From JBHELG01 sp046263195 (GTDB taxonomy: Bacteria; Actinomycetota; Nitriliruptoria; Nitriliruptorales; JAHWKO01), in contig JBHELG010000020.1 of the NCBI GenBank assembly GCA_046263195.1, positions 1-24,724 of the forward strand: 24,724 nucleotides of DNA, read 5' to 3'. How positions within the stretch are numbered: position 1 is the stretch's first letter; each line of letters begins with the position of its first letter. The notes below the pieces were generated by a model, which was not told the DNA's origin, did no database searches, and saw only the letters and a program-made list of their open reading frames with translations. Shown one piece after another: positions 23,735 through 24,724 of the stretch. The translations under genes and the position numbers were made by a program.

Positions 23735-23788
23735 TCGTGACCGGCGGCGTAGGTTCCGTGGCGGAAGTCTGACGCGGGGAGGGGCCCC

Positions 23789-24412
23789 GTGGTGCGCAAG
23801 ATTTTCGACGTGACGTCGGACGAGCTGGAGGCCCTTCCCGATCGTTGTCGTCAGTGCCGGTTCTGGGAGTTGGGTGCCTCCCGCCCGATAGATGTTCAGG
23901 AGCACGTCGAGGACGACGCGCTGGTGGAGAAGTGCGCCTGGTGGCGGGCAGTCGAGCTCGAGTTCGGACCATCCGGGAGAGCGGTCCGCGTGAACACCGA
24001 GGTGGCCGCCTGGTGTCTGTTCGGTCCGCCAGAGTTCTTTGCGCGCCGGTCCGCTCCCACTCCACGTCCTTCCGGGGATGCACTTTTCCTAGCTACCGTC
24101 TGGGTTGAGCGGCCCTTCCGCGGCGCGGGCCTAGGCCCGCTCTTGCTCCGGACCGTGGTGAAGGAGGCACTGCGGCGAGATCGCCGTGCTGTCGAGGCTT
24201 ACGGCGACCGTCGGCACCGTGAAGCCGGTTGCCTCCTGCCGGTTACGTGGCTGCTTCACGAGGGCTTCACGGTTCACCGTGAACACCCTCGCTACCCTTT
24301 GTTGCGACTTGATGTGCACAGCACCGCCCGCTGGGCCGAGCCGATCGAGCAGATCCTCGAGCAGGCGTTCGCGCGGTTGGGGCGTCAGGTACAGCCAGAG
24401 CCCTCCCCATGA
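23789..24412 (+). CDS. GNAT-family N-acetyltransferase of the parB neighbourhood
   Basis: This 207-residue protein matches, by its overall pattern, a GNAT family that I recall as conserved beside parB and the cell-wall amidase gene in actinobacteria. The N-terminus has a CxxC-W element (CRQCRFWE, Cys20 and Cys23). The acetyl-CoA-binding motif is RGAGLGPLLL (111-120), followed by AVEAYGDRR and a C-terminal HPRYPLLRLDV. The substrate is unknown. The start is GTG at 23789 with GGGGAGG about 6 nt upstream. The CxxC pair could bind metal or be structural; I cannot tell. The gene converges with the amidase gene on the opposite strand. Confidence 0.85.
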   Translation: MVRKIFDVTSDELEALPDRCRQCRFWELGASRPIDVQEHVEDDALVEKCAWWRAVELEFGPSGRAVRVNTEVAAWCLFGPPEFFARRSAPTPRPSGDALFLATVWVERPFRGAGLGPLLLRTVVKEALRRDRRAVEAYGDRRHREAGCLLPVTWLLHEGFTVHREHPRYPLLRLDVHSTARWAEPIEQILEQAFARLGRQVQPEPSP

Positions 24413-24544
24413 GCGGGCCCACCAGCGTCGGTCGCGGCCCCTCAGCAGCAAAATCCCGCTCCAGGACGGCTCCGCGTCTCCCATCGAGATGCGCGAGATC
24501 CCGACATCGGCCGCAGCGCAAGGAGGGCCAGTTCCTCGGATGGT

Positions 24545-24724
24545 CTACGTCAGCTGTAGGGACGTCCTGTGACCCGTCAAGAACTTTGCTACCGCATCCG
24601 TGAGCGCGTTGACGATAGCTTCCTGATGACCGGATTCCTGCAAACGGGCACCCTCTGTGGGATGAGTCAGGAAGCCCGGCTCGATCATCACGGCGGGCGC
24701 ACGCGACTCGCGCAGCAGGGCGAT
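24545..24724 (-). CDS. N-acetylmuramoyl-L-alanine amidase (Amidase_3), C-terminal part
   Basis: Only the last 59 residues are in the window; the gene continues past the right edge. They read LLRESRAPAVMIEPGFLTHPTE and on, the C-terminal part of the zinc-dependent Amidase_3 fold, including the conserved Glu in the strand before GF. A helix then leads to the stop. Such enzymes, or in CwlM-type proteins pseudo-enzymes, act on or regulate peptidoglycan, and a CwlM-type gene lies near parB in mycobacteria. Whether this protein keeps its zinc ligands cannot be judged from this end. Confidence 0.8.
   Translation of the reverse strand: MALLRESRAPAVMIEPGFLTHPTEGARLQESGHQEAIVNALTDAVAKFLTGHRTSLQLT

Noticed and set aside
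24409..24603. 64-residue frame starting at ATGA overlap with the GNAT gene
   Set aside because: It is Ser/Arg/Pro-rich with no domain and overlaps the end of the amidase gene on the other strand. The overlap could be chance.

Overview
This window is the chromosome-origin region of a high-GC actinobacterium (Actinomycetota). Three things support this. First, gene order: dnaA-dnaN-recF-dciA-gyrB-gyrA-DUF3566-tRNA-Ile runs on the minus strand, and rpmH-rnpA-yidD-yidC-jag-rsmG-parA-parB runs divergently on the plus strand. Second, the DUF3566 membrane protein and DciA occupy the positions usual for that phylum. Third, coding is GC-rich with many GTG and TTG starts. I cannot fix the class from sequence alone.

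Layout. Positions 1-2061 are accessory DNA: an IS110-family element whose 5' non-coding part is rich in nested inverted repeats (a possible bridge RNA), then the last ~95 codons of a tyrosine integrase whose nucleophile position reads Cys. The integrase remnant ends 157 bp from the 3' end of a tRNA-Ile(GAT) gene, which looks like the scar of an element integrated at that tRNA. From 2062 to 14014 (minus strand) lies the replication block. It is interrupted between recF and dciA by a soluble PAS-GAF histidine kinase with no response regulator beside it. Positions 14015-14675 form the divergent dnaA/rpmH spacer, with three DnaA-box-like 9-mers in 32 bp, an 8-bp-arm palindrome and a good sigma70-type promoter for rpmH. 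The dnaA-dnaN spacer (11942-12340) carries further DnaA-box-like sites, so either spacer, or both, may hold oriC.

From 14676 to 20282 (plus strand) comes the ribosome/RNase P/membrane-insertion/segregation block. A perfect 14-bp parS-type palindrome sits 1 bp after jag, with parA and parB about 0.8 kb further on, so origin, centromere and segregation proteins lie together. From 20433 to 23440 (minus strand) are rpiA and a translationally coupled pair: a PLP aminotransferase followed by a D-Ala-D-Ala ligase-type ATP-grasp enzyme with an altered metal-site motif. The right end has a small one-helix membrane protein, a GNAT acetyltransferase of the kind found near parB in actinobacteria, and the C-terminal end of an Amidase_3 cell-wall hydrolase cut by the window edge.

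Most of the window is orthodox. The points most worth a second look are the embedded histidine kinase, the IS110 upstream RNA candidate, the integrase/tRNA scar, the two clusters of DnaA-box-like sites, and the unusual Ddl motif.
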